Assembly (NCBI GenBank): GCA_017521875.1
Contig: JAFXBH010000100.1
Span: 1 to 13,338, forward strand
Direction of reading: 5' to 3'
Source of the DNA: Oscillospiraceae bacterium
Lineage (GTDB): Bacteria > Bacillota > Clostridia > Oscillospirales > Oscillospiraceae
DNA: 13,338 nt
Shown: in pieces, positions 13,117-13,338 of the stretch
Layout: each line of letters begins with the position of its first letter
Numbering within the stretch: the first letter of the stretch is position 1
Notes under the pieces: model-generated
Database searches by the model: none
The model's input: only the letters and a program-made list of their open reading frames with translations
What the model was told of the DNA's origin: nothing
Made by a program: the position numbers and the translations under genes

Positions 13117-13338
13117 GTCATTCCGAGCCAGTGCTCACACTGGCGTGGGAATCTATATTGTCTACTTTAGATTGCCACGTCGCTGCGCTCCTCGCAATGA
13201 CAAAGGGGGTGAGATTGCCACGTCGCTGCGCTCCTCGCAATGACAAAGGGGGTGAGATTGCCGCGTCGCCTACGGCTCCTCGCAATGACAAAGGGGGTGA
13301 GATTGCCACGTCGCTGCGCTCCTCGCAATGACAAAGGG
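13117..13338. repeat. Palindromic repeat field 4 (five copies, continues past window end)
   Basis: Type B forward at 13117-13154 and type A reversed at 13169-13201 form an 85-bp composite with a 14-nt spacer. Three more type A reversed copies follow at 13212-13244, 13255-13289 and 13300-13332, giving a tandem array with a 43-45 bp period and the constant spacer AAAGGGGGTG. Inner hairpins alternate between GCGCAGCG-like and GCCGTAGGC-like cores. The array starts about 70 bp upstream of the gamma-subunit gene and runs to the window edge. Confidence 0.9.

Noticed and set aside
12707-13331. Open frames over the right-end repeats and antisense to the gamma-subunit gene.
   Set aside because: Composed of repeat translation and the complement of a real gene; no supporting start signals.

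Overview
The window looks like a chromosomal segment of a Gram-positive Clostridia bacterium, most likely an uncultured or gut Oscillospiraceae/Ruminococcaceae relative. The reasons are G+C-rich coding DNA with strong AGGAGG-type ribosome binding sites, a RemB (YaaB-like) protein of Firmicutes type, sigma-A-type promoters with 17-bp spacers, and a sodium-pumping decarboxylase typical of fermentative anaerobes. The genus is inference; no rRNA or tRNA gene is present to fix it.

Layout, left to right. (1) 1-3322, plus strand: the C-terminal three quarters of gyrA, abutted by rnhA, then a field of short palindromic repeats holding one small A+T-rich GIY-YIG nuclease gene, then remB and a bidirectional terminator. 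(2) 3368-6042, minus strand: metY (O-acetylhomoserine sulfhydrylase) and a low-specificity threonine aldolase gene, each with its own promoter, separated by about 350 bp of non-coding DNA with three hairpins. (3) 6121-6708: a second repeat field containing an internal duplication, then the leader of prfC with a possible seven-codon leader peptide ending Pro-Pro-stop. (4) 6709-10307, plus strand: prfC (release factor 3), then a pit-DUF47 phosphate transport pair; each unit ends in a hairpin terminator followed by an A+T-rich, MITE-like element with a shared two-hairpin core. (5) 10453-13045, minus strand: an amidohydrolase gene with its own promoter, lying downstream of the beta and gamma subunit genes of a sodium-translocating decarboxylase. 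(6) 13117 to the end: a third repeat field that runs off the window.

The host genes are ordinary housekeeping and metabolic functions. The unusual content is the repeat system. About two dozen copies of a 32-38 bp imperfect palindrome occur in two sequence types: A (ATTGC...GCAAT) and B (ATTCC...GGAAT). The two differ by a compensatory base-pair swap in the outer stem. Four pairs are arranged B-forward/A-reverse with a 14-15 nt spacer, giving units of 85-87 bp. The GIY-YIG gene sits at exactly the equivalent position, between an A-forward and an A-reverse copy: its ribosome binding site begins right after the left repeat, and its stop codon overlaps the first two bases of the right repeat. 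This suggests that the gene plus its flanking repeats (2541-2911) is the autonomous or parental form of the element, and that the short units are non-autonomous derivatives. It would be a nuclease-linked analogue of the REP/RAYT system. That link is inferred from layout, not demonstrated.
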